Shown: piece by piece, positions 22,010 through 31,945 of the stretch
How positions within the stretch are numbered: the first letter of the stretch is position 1
How the letters are laid out: each line of letters opens with the position of its first letter
Origin: Arenicola marina
Lineage: Eukaryota > Annelida > Polychaeta > Arenicolidae
Reading direction: 5' to 3'
NCBI GenBank assembly: GCA_964019135.1
Contig: OZ025253.1
Span: 40,040,548-40,104,547 of the forward strand
Length of the DNA: 64,000 nt
The notes under the pieces: model-generated
What the model was told of the DNA's origin: nothing
Database searches by the model: none
What the model saw: only the letters and a program-made list of their open reading frames with translations
Position numbers and translations under genes: made by a program

Positions 22010-24540
22010 GTATGACACCCGAACTTTCTGTTAAGGCACTTAGACAGCGCCGCCACGAAAATGAGGTATATGCGGAATGGCACGACAGGAGAGACGGCTC
22101 GGCGAGCTTCGTCAGGCTTCTCGGAGAACGGTTTGGTGGAAAGAGGACGGTGTTTCAACAGTCGGATGCCTTCTACGCAAGGCGTCAGAAGGAGACAGAA
22201 ACGCTGCACGATTTTCCCACGTACTGATGCAAATAGTAAACAAGGCGACGCTCACTTTCTTCCGGAACGAGACACATCATGAGAGACCCGTTTGCGGAGA
22301 AGGTTTTTGATCTCAGCCTGAAGCGAGCTAGAGCTCACGAGAAGTATCAGAGACTCCCCCGACACGACTTTTCGAGATTTGAGATGGGAAGCGGAACGCT
22401 GGACAGAAGACGGGGAATTTTACCAGGAAAGTCCTCGAACCCAGAAACCCCATCGTTCTAACGAGGTACAAGCGGTGGATCATTACCAGAAGCAACTGGA
22501 TGTTCTCATGGAGGGACAGAGAAAACTCCAGATGCAGATGGAGGAATATCTGCGACTCTTAAGAAACTTGAAGTAGGACAACCCGTCCGAGGCCAGGATT
22601 CTACACTACGGTACTACTACTATAACCGTGCCGCGCACCTGAAGAGGGACTGTAGGGAAATGAAGTCGGACCAGAGGTTGCCAACCGACCGACCGGACAC
22701 CTACCGGCCGAAAGACCCAATTGGAGAGAGGATTAAAGAGAAATGTCCCAAACGAAGGTCATCTACTGTAGAGAGACGGTGGGTGAAAAAGGCAAGGATG
22801 GTTCAGCGGAACGGCGTAAGATAACGGTCTCTATCATAGGCAAGCGACCAATCCCCTACGTCGGGTTGATCGTGTGCTACTTACAGTTGATGTAAGGAGT
22901 TTCAAGGATTTCCCGTGTCGCAGGTCACCAGCTAGCTGAGGCAAACAGCATCTCCATGATCAAAGTCACGGGACCGCTGTGTGGTTTCTCTTTAATAGAG
23001 CCCATGAAGCGCATGGACTATCCAGGTTTGATGGTGGCGCCAACCCTGGTGAATGCAAACGGAAGTGCTGTCTAGTTGCAGCTGTTGAATATCACGAACA
23101 CAGACATTCCGTTACGAGCGGGAACATCATTGGCGACCTACCACCCAGCCTTAGATGTCGGACAGAGGGAGTGGGATCCAGACGAACGAAATCATCGTTT
23201 CCCGAAATGAAGAGACCTATACCCATCGAAGTGCCCTAGCTCTGCTGTGTTTGAGAACATGCCAGCTGTCAACCTCGAGGAGTTTAGAGAAACGGGCGAG
23301 GAGCTAGCAAAGGCCCGGCAGATCCTCTGTAAATACAGTGACGATTTCATTAAAGACGGTGATGAGATTGGATGCATCAATACGATTTAGTAGGTGATAC
23401 GTACTAAAGAGGACCGACCAGTTACACAATATTATAGAGCGTATACATCCCAATGACTGGACCAAAGTGAAGAAGCACCTGCAAATGCTGTTGGCAAAAG
23501 GCGTAATCAAGGAAAGCATTTCACCGTATGCATCTCCGGTTGTTGTCGCGAGAAAGAATTCGGGGGAACTGCGACTGCTTCGATTACCTGAAGTTGAATT
23601 CCAAGGTTAAGCGGGATTCTTTTCCGCTGGCTCGGATAGAAGAAGTCTTGGAGGTGGTGAAGTGTGCCAAGTTCTTTTCGACTTGGGATCTAGCGGCGGA
23701 TTAAGTCCATCCGGCCAATCGTGAGAAGACCGCTTTCACCATGTCTATGGGACTCTACGAATATCAGCAACTGCCATTTGGTTTGTGCAACGCGCCGGCA
23801 ACATTTTCCCCGCTCATGGCTCATGAGTTTAGCGAGAAGGCGTTTGAACTTCTTTTATTGTATCTGGATGATATCATCATCTACAGTCGGAATGTCCTGG
23901 AATACCTCAAAAGGCCAAGTGTAGAGAGAGTTCAGTATATGTGTCCTGAAGTGACTAAAAATGAAGTCAAGCCTACTAAAGTGGTGGTGCCAACTGAATT
24001 GCGGCCGCGAGTGATTCGAGGACTCCATGACAACCTTGGCCATCAAGGAGTAGGCCGGACGACCACCTTGGTCCACTCCCAGTGTTACTGGCCAAAGAGA
24101 TACGCTGAGGTTCAGGAGTGGATTGCGAATTGTGGTCGGTATCAACTTGGCAAGCTCGGGCTAGTGAAGACATCGATGGGATCCATACTAGCAACCAGGC
24201 CCTTAGAGGTTGTCGCTATGGACTTCACGATGCTAGAGAAAGCCTCAAGTGGCCTGGAAAACGTGCTCGTTCTCATAGACGTTTTCACTAAGTATAAGTA
24301 ACAAAAGACCAGAAGTCCCCAACATTGGCCAAAGTCCTTGCAAAGGGGCGGTTCGTCAAGTTTGGACCACCTCTGAGACTTGACTCTAATAAGGGCCGAG
24401 ATTTTGAAGGCCACCCAGTCAAGGATATTTGCGGCATTTATGACATCACAAAGTGATGGTTGGACTGATGGAGATGGCTGGATGGGAAACCATCTACGGA
24501 TGCTCCGGGACGCTAATGCCATCGTTCAAGGGTGACTGAG
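22010..24540 (+). mobile_element. Ty3/gypsy-like LTR retrotransposon fossil (broken)
   Basis: Recognisable parts in order are a gag-like region (about 22010-22575), a reverse transcriptase region (about 23400-23930, with the family motif YLDDIIIYS) and an integrase zinc-binding and early core region (about 23980-24300). The order is that of the Ty3/gypsy group. The element is clearly broken, with at least half a dozen interruptions. I did not find flanking LTRs. It is probably old, but its age cannot be given from one copy. Confidence 0.85.
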
Positions 24541-24704
24541 AACAACGGCCAGTAGAAGAAAAGCGGCAAGGGGGCGAAGGAGTCTTCTCGCGAAACCACT
24601 TAACATGACGAAATAAGATGCAATTACTGTTCGCACGCCAATTGGACGGCCTACATACTTAAGTATATATGTAACTATAGTGCCCTGCTCCTCTCCCGCT
24701 CCCG

Positions 24705-24818
24705 TCTGCTAGGGCTTTCATGCTTCAAGCTAACAAAAAATAAAACAGATCGATCCAGGAAAACGAACAGGCTGGCAGGACTGTCAAGCGAATCTGCACG
24801 AATCGGCTCTTTCATTAC
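24705..24818 (+). repeat. Interspersed repeat (GCTAGGGCTTTCATGC...)
   Basis: It matches 45588-45680 (shared words AACAGATCGA and AAAACGAACAGGCTGGCAGG). Both copies lie beside a G/C-rich repeat, so they may belong to one composite element. Confidence 0.65.
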
Positions 24819-24980
24819 AGGGACGGATCTAGGGGGAGGGGGGGTTACGGGGGTTGCAATCCCCAGACCCCCTTGGGACCTTGATCATACACTGTAACCC
24901 CCCCCCGCCGCCCCGGTCGCAAGTCGCAAGTTTTTAGAGAGCACCCCCCCCCCCCTTGGTAAATTCCTAGATACTCCCCT
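24819..24980. mobile_element. G/C-rich foldback element, second copy
   Basis: The ends AGGGACGGATCTAGG and CCTAGATACTCCCCT are imperfect inverted repeats. The internal GGTCGCAAG and AAATTCCT are shared with 4405-4573. Confidence 0.65.
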
Positions 24981-25894
24981 GCATTAGGGCATTCTTGAGC
25001 CTGTCAGTGTGAGCGTTTACTGAGACTACAGAGTTTAGTAGGAAACATTTTATTCAGCCGAAAGGCGGCTCTAGGTGTAATTTTTTTACTCTGAACAAAC
25101 AATATATCTATTTGAATGAATCACATATAATTCGTAGAAACCAACGGCGGGGATATGCGTTTATATTATTTCAATACCAGAAACAAATAACAACAGCGGA
25201 AAGGGCGCCCTCCCTGTGGTGAAAATGGTACGTCCCTCGATGGTGTGGTGCTGTGTCATGGGGCATTCCAAATGCTCTTTTGGGGATGGCTTTTCCAGTT
25301 TTGTTTTTCGGAACGTTCTGCGGGTCGATATAACATAACAACCAAGAATATGACCCGACAAGAACCTGCACACTGCTGTCTGGGGACCGTTTTTTTAACA
25401 CATAACTGCGTGGCACATGCCACTAAAGAGCTCAATTCAGCTGGGGTTGGTCATTGGGCGCCACCCCCATTGCTTCCACACACCACCACACACACACGAA
25501 CTTTTTGCGTGGACGAAAATGCATGTTTGGGCATTTTTGGACAAAATGACACGGTTGCCATAGATCTACCCTTGACCTGTACCTGCACCCGCTCCCGCAC
25601 CCTCCCCTCCCCACCCCTTCCACCCCCAAACCTGAACCCGCCGATAGGGGTGTCTGCCATATTGTGACCGCTGTCATGGGTATGCGGTACTTTAGGTCCA
25701 TACTTTTGCGCCATACTGTAGTTTGCGCGCGTGAGTTGCTATAGCAACCACAGCGGTGATGTCACCGCTTGGGTTGAGTTTAGGAGTCAGTTAGTCAGGC
25801 AGCGGCGTTGCAGGAGGACGGGCTTCCAGATAGCAAGCTTGAAGGGGAGTAGGTCTTTTATTTAGTTCGGATACACCGCCCTGCGGAGCAAGGG
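24981..25894. other. Unassigned stretch with a palindromic X-box-like site
   Basis: No reliable gene. GTTGCTATAGCAAC, a perfect palindrome of the RFX X-box type, lies at 25735-25748. CA and CCCC runs occur at about 25480-25635. Confidence 0.4.
25735..25748. promoter_or_regulatory. Candidate RFX X-box palindrome
   Basis: GTTGCTATAGCAAC fits the X-box pattern GTTGCC/T..GGCAAC as a perfect 14-base palindrome. It is followed 180 bases later by CTGGTGCCAG|GTAAGT, which looks like a splice donor. Function is inference only. Confidence 0.3.
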
Positions 25895-26166
25895 GCTGGA
25901 AGACAGTTGTCCAACTGGTGCCAGGTAAGTTGCGCACCGTTAACGGAGTTGGTAACTTGTTTTAATTGAGGGGTTTGAATAAATCATCGAAACTTTGGCC
26001 ATAGTGGATCACCTCATTGCCTTTGCCATCACGTGTTAAGCCAAGACCGTCTCGGAACGAAAGCCCAGTTTAGGGTTGTCAAAATTAAGTTTTATAGATA
26101 GTAAAGTTAACACAACGAGAAGTACAAAACGTTAGAGAAAAGATACTCCCCTTCTTAAAATATCAC
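25895..26166 (+). repeat. Direct repeat, left copy (possible LTR remnant)
   Basis: It shares a long run with 27179-27431: GTAAGTTGCGCACCGTTAAC, CATTGCCTTTGCCATCACG, CCAAGACCGTCTCGGAACGA and AAGTTTTATAGATAGTAAAG. It is followed by TTTGGTGTCGTGAAC, which resembles a primer-binding site next to an LTR. Treated as a fossil. Confidence 0.5.
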
Positions 26167-27178
26167 ATTTGGTGTCGTGAACAAGCGGCCTTTCCGCGTG
26201 AGCGAGCGACAGGTGGCAAAATGGCGAGCGCACTGCCGCATGCGACATGGTGGTTGAGTAATGATGACAATGACATTGATTCACCAGGGAGTTCACTGAA
26301 CAGGTGAAGGACTAGAAAGTTTAGACTAGATTTTGTCAGGATGGGGGATTAAGCAAATACTCATTTGGGATAAATTTTAAGACTTGACCAGGGTTAACGT
26401 AACTCGAGGTAGGGAATCTGTTCCAGTTCTAGAATGTTTGACAGGGGTGAGGCCGTCACGTGATCGAAATGCCGGTCTCTGATTGGCCGAGAAGTGCGCG
26501 TTCGCGCCAAAACTGGTTTTGGGCGGTAATTTTTTGGAAGATGTGGCCCCGGTTTCGGATACATGTTGATGTGTAATGTGACACTGGGTGGCATCGTAAT
26601 CGGTTGACAAAGGTTTTGTGGTTTCCATTGTTGTAGCTGCTATAGTAAATTTGTGTGTTTTTCTTAGCATTTTAGGGAGAAACGTAACGATGCTTGTAGA
26701 GTAATTTGGGTTAGAAATTATGACCTGTTCATTAAGTCGCTTGGAGTTCAAAGGTGTGACACCTGAGGACCTGTGTCCATTGGCGGATTTCACGAACGCA
26801 GTTTAGCCGACTAAGGGGCTTAGTCGTCTAAAGTTACCATGTAAACGATGGGCGATTTTAGCCGTCTAAGCCCCGTAGCCGGCTAAACTATGTACGTGAA
26901 ATAGGCCACTGGTGTCGGAGTACAGCTAGGTGATGACCACACCAATACTTAGTACTTGAGTCAATGAGGAAGTGTGTGCATGACCATGTGGACTGGATGA
27001 CCTCACTCATTCAACGGCTGCCTGCTGAAGTGCTTGACGGGACAACACAGGGCGCCAGAAGGGCGCTACTTCGTGCTGATCTTACGGCAGCCCCAGCAGC
27101 GTCCGCGGCAGCATCGGCGTCCACCTTATCAGCAGCGTCCTCAGCATCAGCGGCGTCACCGACATCATCGGCGTTAGA
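26167..27178. other. Interior between the two direct repeats
   Basis: No protein family recognised. It contains the palindromic element at 26783-26912 and, at 26964-27178, a short frame ending in an Ala/Ser-rich run. The frame stays open to a donor-like CCAG|GTAAGT in the right repeat. Confidence 0.4.
26783..26912. mobile_element. Small palindromic element, copy 2
   Basis: The arms GCCGACTAAGGGGCTTAG and CTAAGCCCCGTAGCCGGC are flanked by ATTTCACG and CGTGAAAT. It matches copy 1 at 13420-13545. Confidence 0.72.
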
Positions 27179-27431
27179 GCTGGAAAACAGTTGTCCCACT
27201 GCTGCCAGGTAAGTTGCGCACCGTTAACTGAGTTGGTAACTTGTTTTGTTTGAGAAACTTTGACCATAGTGTTTCACCTCATTGCCTTTGCCATCACGTG
27301 TTAAGCCAAGACCGTCTCGGAACGAAAACCCAGCTTAGGGTTGTCGAAATTAAGTTTTATAGATAGTAAAGTTAACATAACGAGAAGTACAATTAAAGTT
27401 AGAAAAGACACTAACATTCGTAACATATCAC
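27179..27431 (+). repeat. Direct repeat, right copy (possible LTR remnant)
   Basis: A close but diverged copy of 25895-26166 in the same orientation, about 1.28 kb away. The two ends resemble a small non-autonomous LTR element or a segmental duplicate. Confidence 0.5.
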
Positions 27432-27461
27432 TAATAGGTAAAATAGGTATACGCCAGGTTG

Positions 27462-27650
27462 GTTGGTTGTATATTCAGGACGCTTTAACCACTTTTGGTC
27501 ATATCGCGTCAATGAGAGAAGGATGGGAGAGTGGAGCCATGTCCCCGGGGGTAACCGCCTACTCTTTGCGAAGAAGAACATGGAATCTTTATCCTGCGAC
27601 CACACAGACATGGCCACAGCGGGGCGCGAACCACCGATCCACGTGCCGTG
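27462..27650 (-). mobile_element. SINE copy, reverse orientation
   Basis: Reverse complement of the common body: CAGGACGCTTTAACCACTTT, GGTCATATCGCGTCAATGAG, GGAGCCATGTCCCCGGGGG, ending in GGTTCGCGCCCCGCTGTGGCC on the minus strand. Confidence 0.8.
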
Positions 27651-28274
27651 TAAACCAGGTGGGATCAGTATAACTCCCTTGAGCCTGATCGAAGCCTGCA
27701 TATCACGAGGTTTAGTGGTGGATCCGGATTCTGCAAACGCAAAAGGTGGGACGGGGGGTAAAGGCTTACACAATTATAATGTCACCAGTGAATCATCGGG
27801 AGAAAACGGGGATGGATGCAGGGGGGGAGGGGAGGTTCTACAATTAGTGGGGGCACATTAAGCCATGTCGTCTCCTCCCTCCCCCCATCCCTCCCTGCCC
27901 CCAACACACATACATAATTCTAGATCCTTGATATCCAGTACGACATCATTTACTGTGTGAACGGTCCCTTTGGCTCATTTCGCACGATGACTCAGCGCTT
28001 TTGAAATTGGTCACGCTCGATGGCGCGCACAGGCGCCGTAAATCAGCCGGGGGGGGGGCGTACCCCTATAAACAAGCCCCCCCCCCCCCCGGCCCCCGCT
28101 GTTTAACGGCGCCTGTGATGGTGGGCCAGGGTTCGGGGCTGGGACTGCAGAACGCCACTCCCCGCCCATCTGAGCTTGTCGCTGCCGGGACAAGGGATAC
28201 ACATGCCTCTTAGAGTGGCCAGCGTCGTAGATGGCCCCTGAAAAGCGACGATCGAACCGAAAGCAACGTTGTGG

Positions 28275-28278
28275 TTAA
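28275..28278. other. TTAA site, empty counterpart of a MITE insertion
   Basis: GTGGTTAAGGTAAGTTATCG here corresponds to the two flanks of the element at 46147-46516 in unit 2. Confidence 0.85.
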
Positions 28279-28374
28279 GGTAAGTTATCGTGTCACTTTT
28301 ACGCACGGTTTTGGGGGCCTTAAGTGTCCTCCTGGCCTTATGTGTCCCTCATCGCCCTTTCATTCCCCAGATTA

Positions 28375-28775
28375 TTGTTAGGCTCGTGGATTAAGGGTTA
28401 CGGGTCAGGGATTGGGCATTAGGGGTCATCGGTTAGGTATTAGGAGTCAGGAATTGGGGATTAGGGGTTGGAGATGGAGAATTAGGGGTCACCTATACTC
28501 TTACTGATGATGTCTGAGGACCGTTCCAAGTGCTCAACGCGTTATTCTACTCATTCGGGATTAGGGGTCAGGCATTGGGGATTAGGGGTCAGGCATTGGG
28601 GATTAGGGGTCAGGCACTGGTGATTAGGGGTTAAGTATTGGGATTGGGGATTAGGGATCAAGGATTAGGGATTATGGTCATCGGTTAGGTGTTAGAGGTC
28701 AGGCATAGGAGATCAGGGGTCCTGGGATTGGGGATTTTTGGGTCAGATATTAGAGATTAGGGTTCAGGGATTCGG
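28375..28775. repeat. Degenerate GGATTAGGGGTCAGG minisatellite, unit 1
   Basis: Irregular repeats of about 13-19 bp (GGGGATTAGGGGTCAGGCA), related in look to telomeric TTAGGG but not telomeric in regularity. The unit 2 copy is at 46665-47145. Confidence 0.85.
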
Positions 28776-30166
28776 GCTTTTTAACTTTACTTAATTGTTT
28801 GTCATAGCCGAAGTACATGTATCACTGACTTCATTCCAGCACAAGAGACAGCTAATGTACTGTAAGGAACCCAGAATTTCGTGTAGATACCCCAGTATAG
28901 CATAGAGTTTAGTTAACCACAGCGAGTAAGTCACCCCGGGGGCGTAGGACCAGGGTGGACGGGTGGGGAGGTATCTCAAGAGAGGCAGCTACTGGTCGGT
29001 AGGTTTCATGACCGCTGAGCAGCTGGAGGTCGTCTGGTATTTAAGGCGATCTGGATCCAGAACTGCAGGCCGCGTATGTTAGCGCTAGGCTAAGGCGGTC
29101 AACGTGTAGTTTATTTAGGAGGGAGGCTGGTTAAAAGATAGGTTAGACGAACACGTTTTTTTTGTTATATATATTTTTTTATTATATCTAATATTTCATT
29201 ACAGAACAGTACATAATAACGCCACAGTGACGGCACATTTGGAGAAAAAAAATCACATAGCTGTCATGACGTCACAAAGCAAAAAATTGGAAAATAGACA
29301 GACACAAGACACGTACACAGAGAGGTTTGCTCTCCTCAGCTGAACCCTTTCCACATCTCGCTATGGATTTTTAACGTTCGTCGTTGTTTTGCCACCATAA
29401 GTTCTATATTCTTAAAATAAGATATATAATTAAGACAGCCTGAAATGGTTATGATGTTACCCTTATTTCTGCATGAGTGTACATATTGCTTGGCTAACAT
29501 TATTAGAATATTGCTTACTACGAACTGGACGAACACGGTGCACGTGTTGGGATTAGTTTGGCAGTGGGGGTAAACGGGAAGAGGTTTTTAGGGGCATATA
29601 AAGGAGTGTGGGAAGGCGAAGACAGAATGGGCGTGAGGCAAGAGACATGTCAGAATGAGCGGAATAGAACAGACGGGACAGAATGAGCGAGAAACAGACT
29701 ATAGCAGAGGCCACCAAAATATATACGGACTATTAAATGAACCTAAAGAAACGGAAACAACTTGCGATTGCGAAAGGATTACATATAAAGGGATTGCAAT
29801 AACCCGATAAGCGATAAGCCCAATAGTTCTACAGTACTTTCCGTGTTCTAATATAACTTGTTTACTGGACCACAGGTGTGATATTTCTAAAAAAATTGTC
29901 CACTCTGTTACCGTCATATATTGTATATATACAATCGGTATATAGAAACATCATTCGGAACCAGACTTGACTTGCCGGACTCCAAATATGGAGTCTCGTG
30001 ACGTCATTTATCCCTTCCAGACCACTTTTGAATAATAATAGGTGACTAGTATATGTATGAGCAGCTTTAAGCATTTCTATTATATTCTATTATGATGAAC
30101 ATTAATAAAGTAGACGAATTTTCGCTTTATGTGTTAGAAATATATTTTTAATAAGAGAAATGATAA
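28776..30166. other. Intergenic, upstream of ZNFX1 copy A
   Basis: Mostly A/T-rich sequence with no gene seen. The CRE octamer TGACGTCA occurs at 29267-29274 and 29999-30006. It has no obvious counterpart in unit 2 until about 30040/50480. Confidence 0.4.
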
Positions 30167-30294
30167 TGGGGCAAAACGCCTACCGAGTAGGGTAACACGC
30201 CTACCAAGTGGGTAACTCGCCTACCAAGTGGGATAACACGCCTACCAAGTGGGGTAACACGCCTACCCAATACTGTGGCAGGCGTTTTGCCCCA
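30167..30294. repeat. Foldback repeat with tandem core upstream of copy A
   Basis: The outer arms TGGGGCAAAACGCC and GGCGTTTTGCCCCA pair exactly. Between them GGGTAACACGCCTACCAAGT-like units repeat about four times. Unit 2 has the same element with fewer units at 50606-50671. Confidence 0.8.
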
Positions 30295-31120
30295 AAATGA
30301 AGTGGGCGTTTTACTCCATCAGACAACAGTAAAGTAATTTTAGCCTATCCTGTCTTTATGTAAAGACACATCGTTACACCATATAATCTTGTTATTGTGA
30401 CTGACCTGGTAATCAGAAGTCAGCTATGGCGAGCCAATAATTATCGAGCAATTTTACAACAAAGGAGGTTGTAATGGGAAATTGTCAACGTTATGCATCT
30501 TTTTGCCCACTGAACCCACACGCTTGCCGAAGACTCCTAGTTTTCTGGAACATGCGCGTCTGGGCTATTTTGGGCATGGCCGTCTTACCCCAGCCTACCC
30601 TATGTTCGACTAAGGAAATTACGATCATGGTAACAGAGTTAAACTCCATAAAATTATAACCAAGAAGGCAAATTTGGGTGATCATACAAGGTATATCTCA
30701 TAGCGCGGGAACGCTTTGTGCAAAATATGTCCACTCTGTTACCAAATCAGAAGGCAACAAAGTGGACATCCATGGTAAAAGGTATATTAAGTTCAAACGT
30801 TCTTCTTTCTCAGAATTATGGTTCGGCATTGTCCGATAATTATGACAAGGTGTGGCGACATCGGGACTTAATTTAAGATTTGGTTAGTACCTTTCCATAT
30901 TGAAGTTCCATTCATCTAAACCGGAAGCCCACACACAAGCCTTGAGGCGAGTGAAAGATTAAACATGGTATTTCTGTTGTGCTGTAATCCGCCTCAATTC
31001 TGCCAAGAAAATAGTTCTTTGAGAACGTATTGAATATGCTATACTAAATGCACGACATGTAGAGATCAATACTACTCGAAATAGATCGTTAAAAAGTGGG
31101 CTAACATTTAACAATTGATC
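30295..31120. other. Likely promoter and 5' UTR region of ZNFX1 copy A
   Basis: The parts just after the foldback and the last ~130 bases before the gene are shared with unit 2 (50672-50862). The middle, about 400 bp longer here, is not shared. I see no clear TATA box or initiator that I would defend. Confidence 0.4.
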
Positions 31121-31195
31121 ATGTCGCAGAACCAGCAGATGAATCGCAGACTCGAGCCGCGGCATTCAAGTACACATAAGGGAGGCGTAATCTAG
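31121..31195 (+). CDS. Upstream ORF of ZNFX1 copy A (24 codons)
   Basis: ATG to TAG, coding MSQNQQMNRRLEPRHSSTHK, then GGVI. The stop lies nine bases before the main ATG, in the same frame. The matching frame in copy B is intact with few changes. It may regulate translation, or it may be part of an upstream exon. Confidence 0.45.
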   Translation: MSQNQQMNRRLEPRHSSTHKGGVI

Positions 31196-31204
31196 AACAT
31201 CGTG

Positions 31205-31429
31205 ATGGAAGGGGCAGTGCCTAAATACGGACGTGGGCGTGGTAGACGTGTGGCACAAGAGGGCGGTCGAGACGTGGCACACGAAGACGGTCGAGGCGTG
31301 GCACAGGAACGTGGTCGTGGTGTGGCACACGAGGGCGGTCGAGGCGTGGCACAGGAACATGGTCGAGGCGTGGCACACGAGGGCGGTCAAGGTGTGGCAT
31401 GCGAGGGCGGTCGAGGTGTGGCACACTAG
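31205..31429 (+). CDS. ZNFX1 copy A, N-terminal piece ending at an in-frame TAG
   Basis: It starts with the same MEGAVPKYGRGRGRR as copy B and enters the octapeptide array. After codon 74 a TAG replaces GAG in a ...VAHEGG... unit (31427-31429). The frame reopens at once and continues without further stops to 37246. This may be a real nonsense allele, an early sign of decay, or a sequencing error. Confidence 0.75.
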   Translation: MEGAVPKYGRGRGRRVAQEGGRDVAHEDGRGVAQERGRGVAHEGGRGVAQEHGRGVAHEGGQGVACEGGRGVAH

Positions 31430-31945
31430 GGCGGTCAAGGTGTGGCATGCGAGGGCGGTCGAGGTGTGGCACACGAGGGCGGTCGAGGCGTGGCACACCA
31501 GGGCGGTCGAGGTGTGGCACACGAGGGCGATCGAGGCTTGGCACACGAGGGCGGTCAAGGTGTGGCATGCGAGGGCGGTCGAGGTGTGGCACACGAGGGC
31601 GGTCGAGGCGGGGCACACGAGGGCGGTCGAGGCGTAGCACACGAGGGCGGTCGAGGCGTGGCACACGAGGGCGGTCAAGGCGTGGCACACGAGGGCGGTC
31701 AAGGTGTGGCATGCGAGGGCGGTCGAGGTGTGGCACACGAGGGCGGTCGAGGCGGGGCACACGAGGGCGGTCGAGGCGTAGCACACGAGGGCGGTCGAGG
31801 TGTGGCACACGAGGGCGGTCGAGGCGGGGCACACGAGGGCGGTCAAGGCGTGGCACACGAGGGCGGTCGAGGCGTGGCACACGAGGGCGGTCAAGGCGTG
31901 ACACACGAGGGCGGTCAAGGTGTGGCACACGAGGGCGGTCGTGGT
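31250..31945 (+). repeat. 24-bp coding minisatellite, 29 units (copy A)
   Basis: Twenty-nine units of exactly 24 bp code VAHEGGRG with VACEGGRG, VAQERGRG and GAHEGGRG variants. There are no indels. The other frames are also largely open and give spurious products on both strands. Confidence 0.95.

Noticed and set aside
25240-25340. Short frame MVWCCVMGHSKC considered as a THAP finger
   Set aside because: Only the first few residues resemble THAP, the second cysteine is absent and the rest does not fit.
26964-27212. Ala/Ser-rich frame considered as a gene
   Set aside because: Low-complexity GC-rich coding with no family resemblance. The donor-like end is shared with a repeat, so I list it only as part of the interior segment.
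4191-30006. CRE octamers TGACGTCA at 4191, 29267 and 29999 (another at 42972)
   Set aside because: Four in 64 kb is only slightly above the chance expectation of about one, and none sits at a proven promoter.
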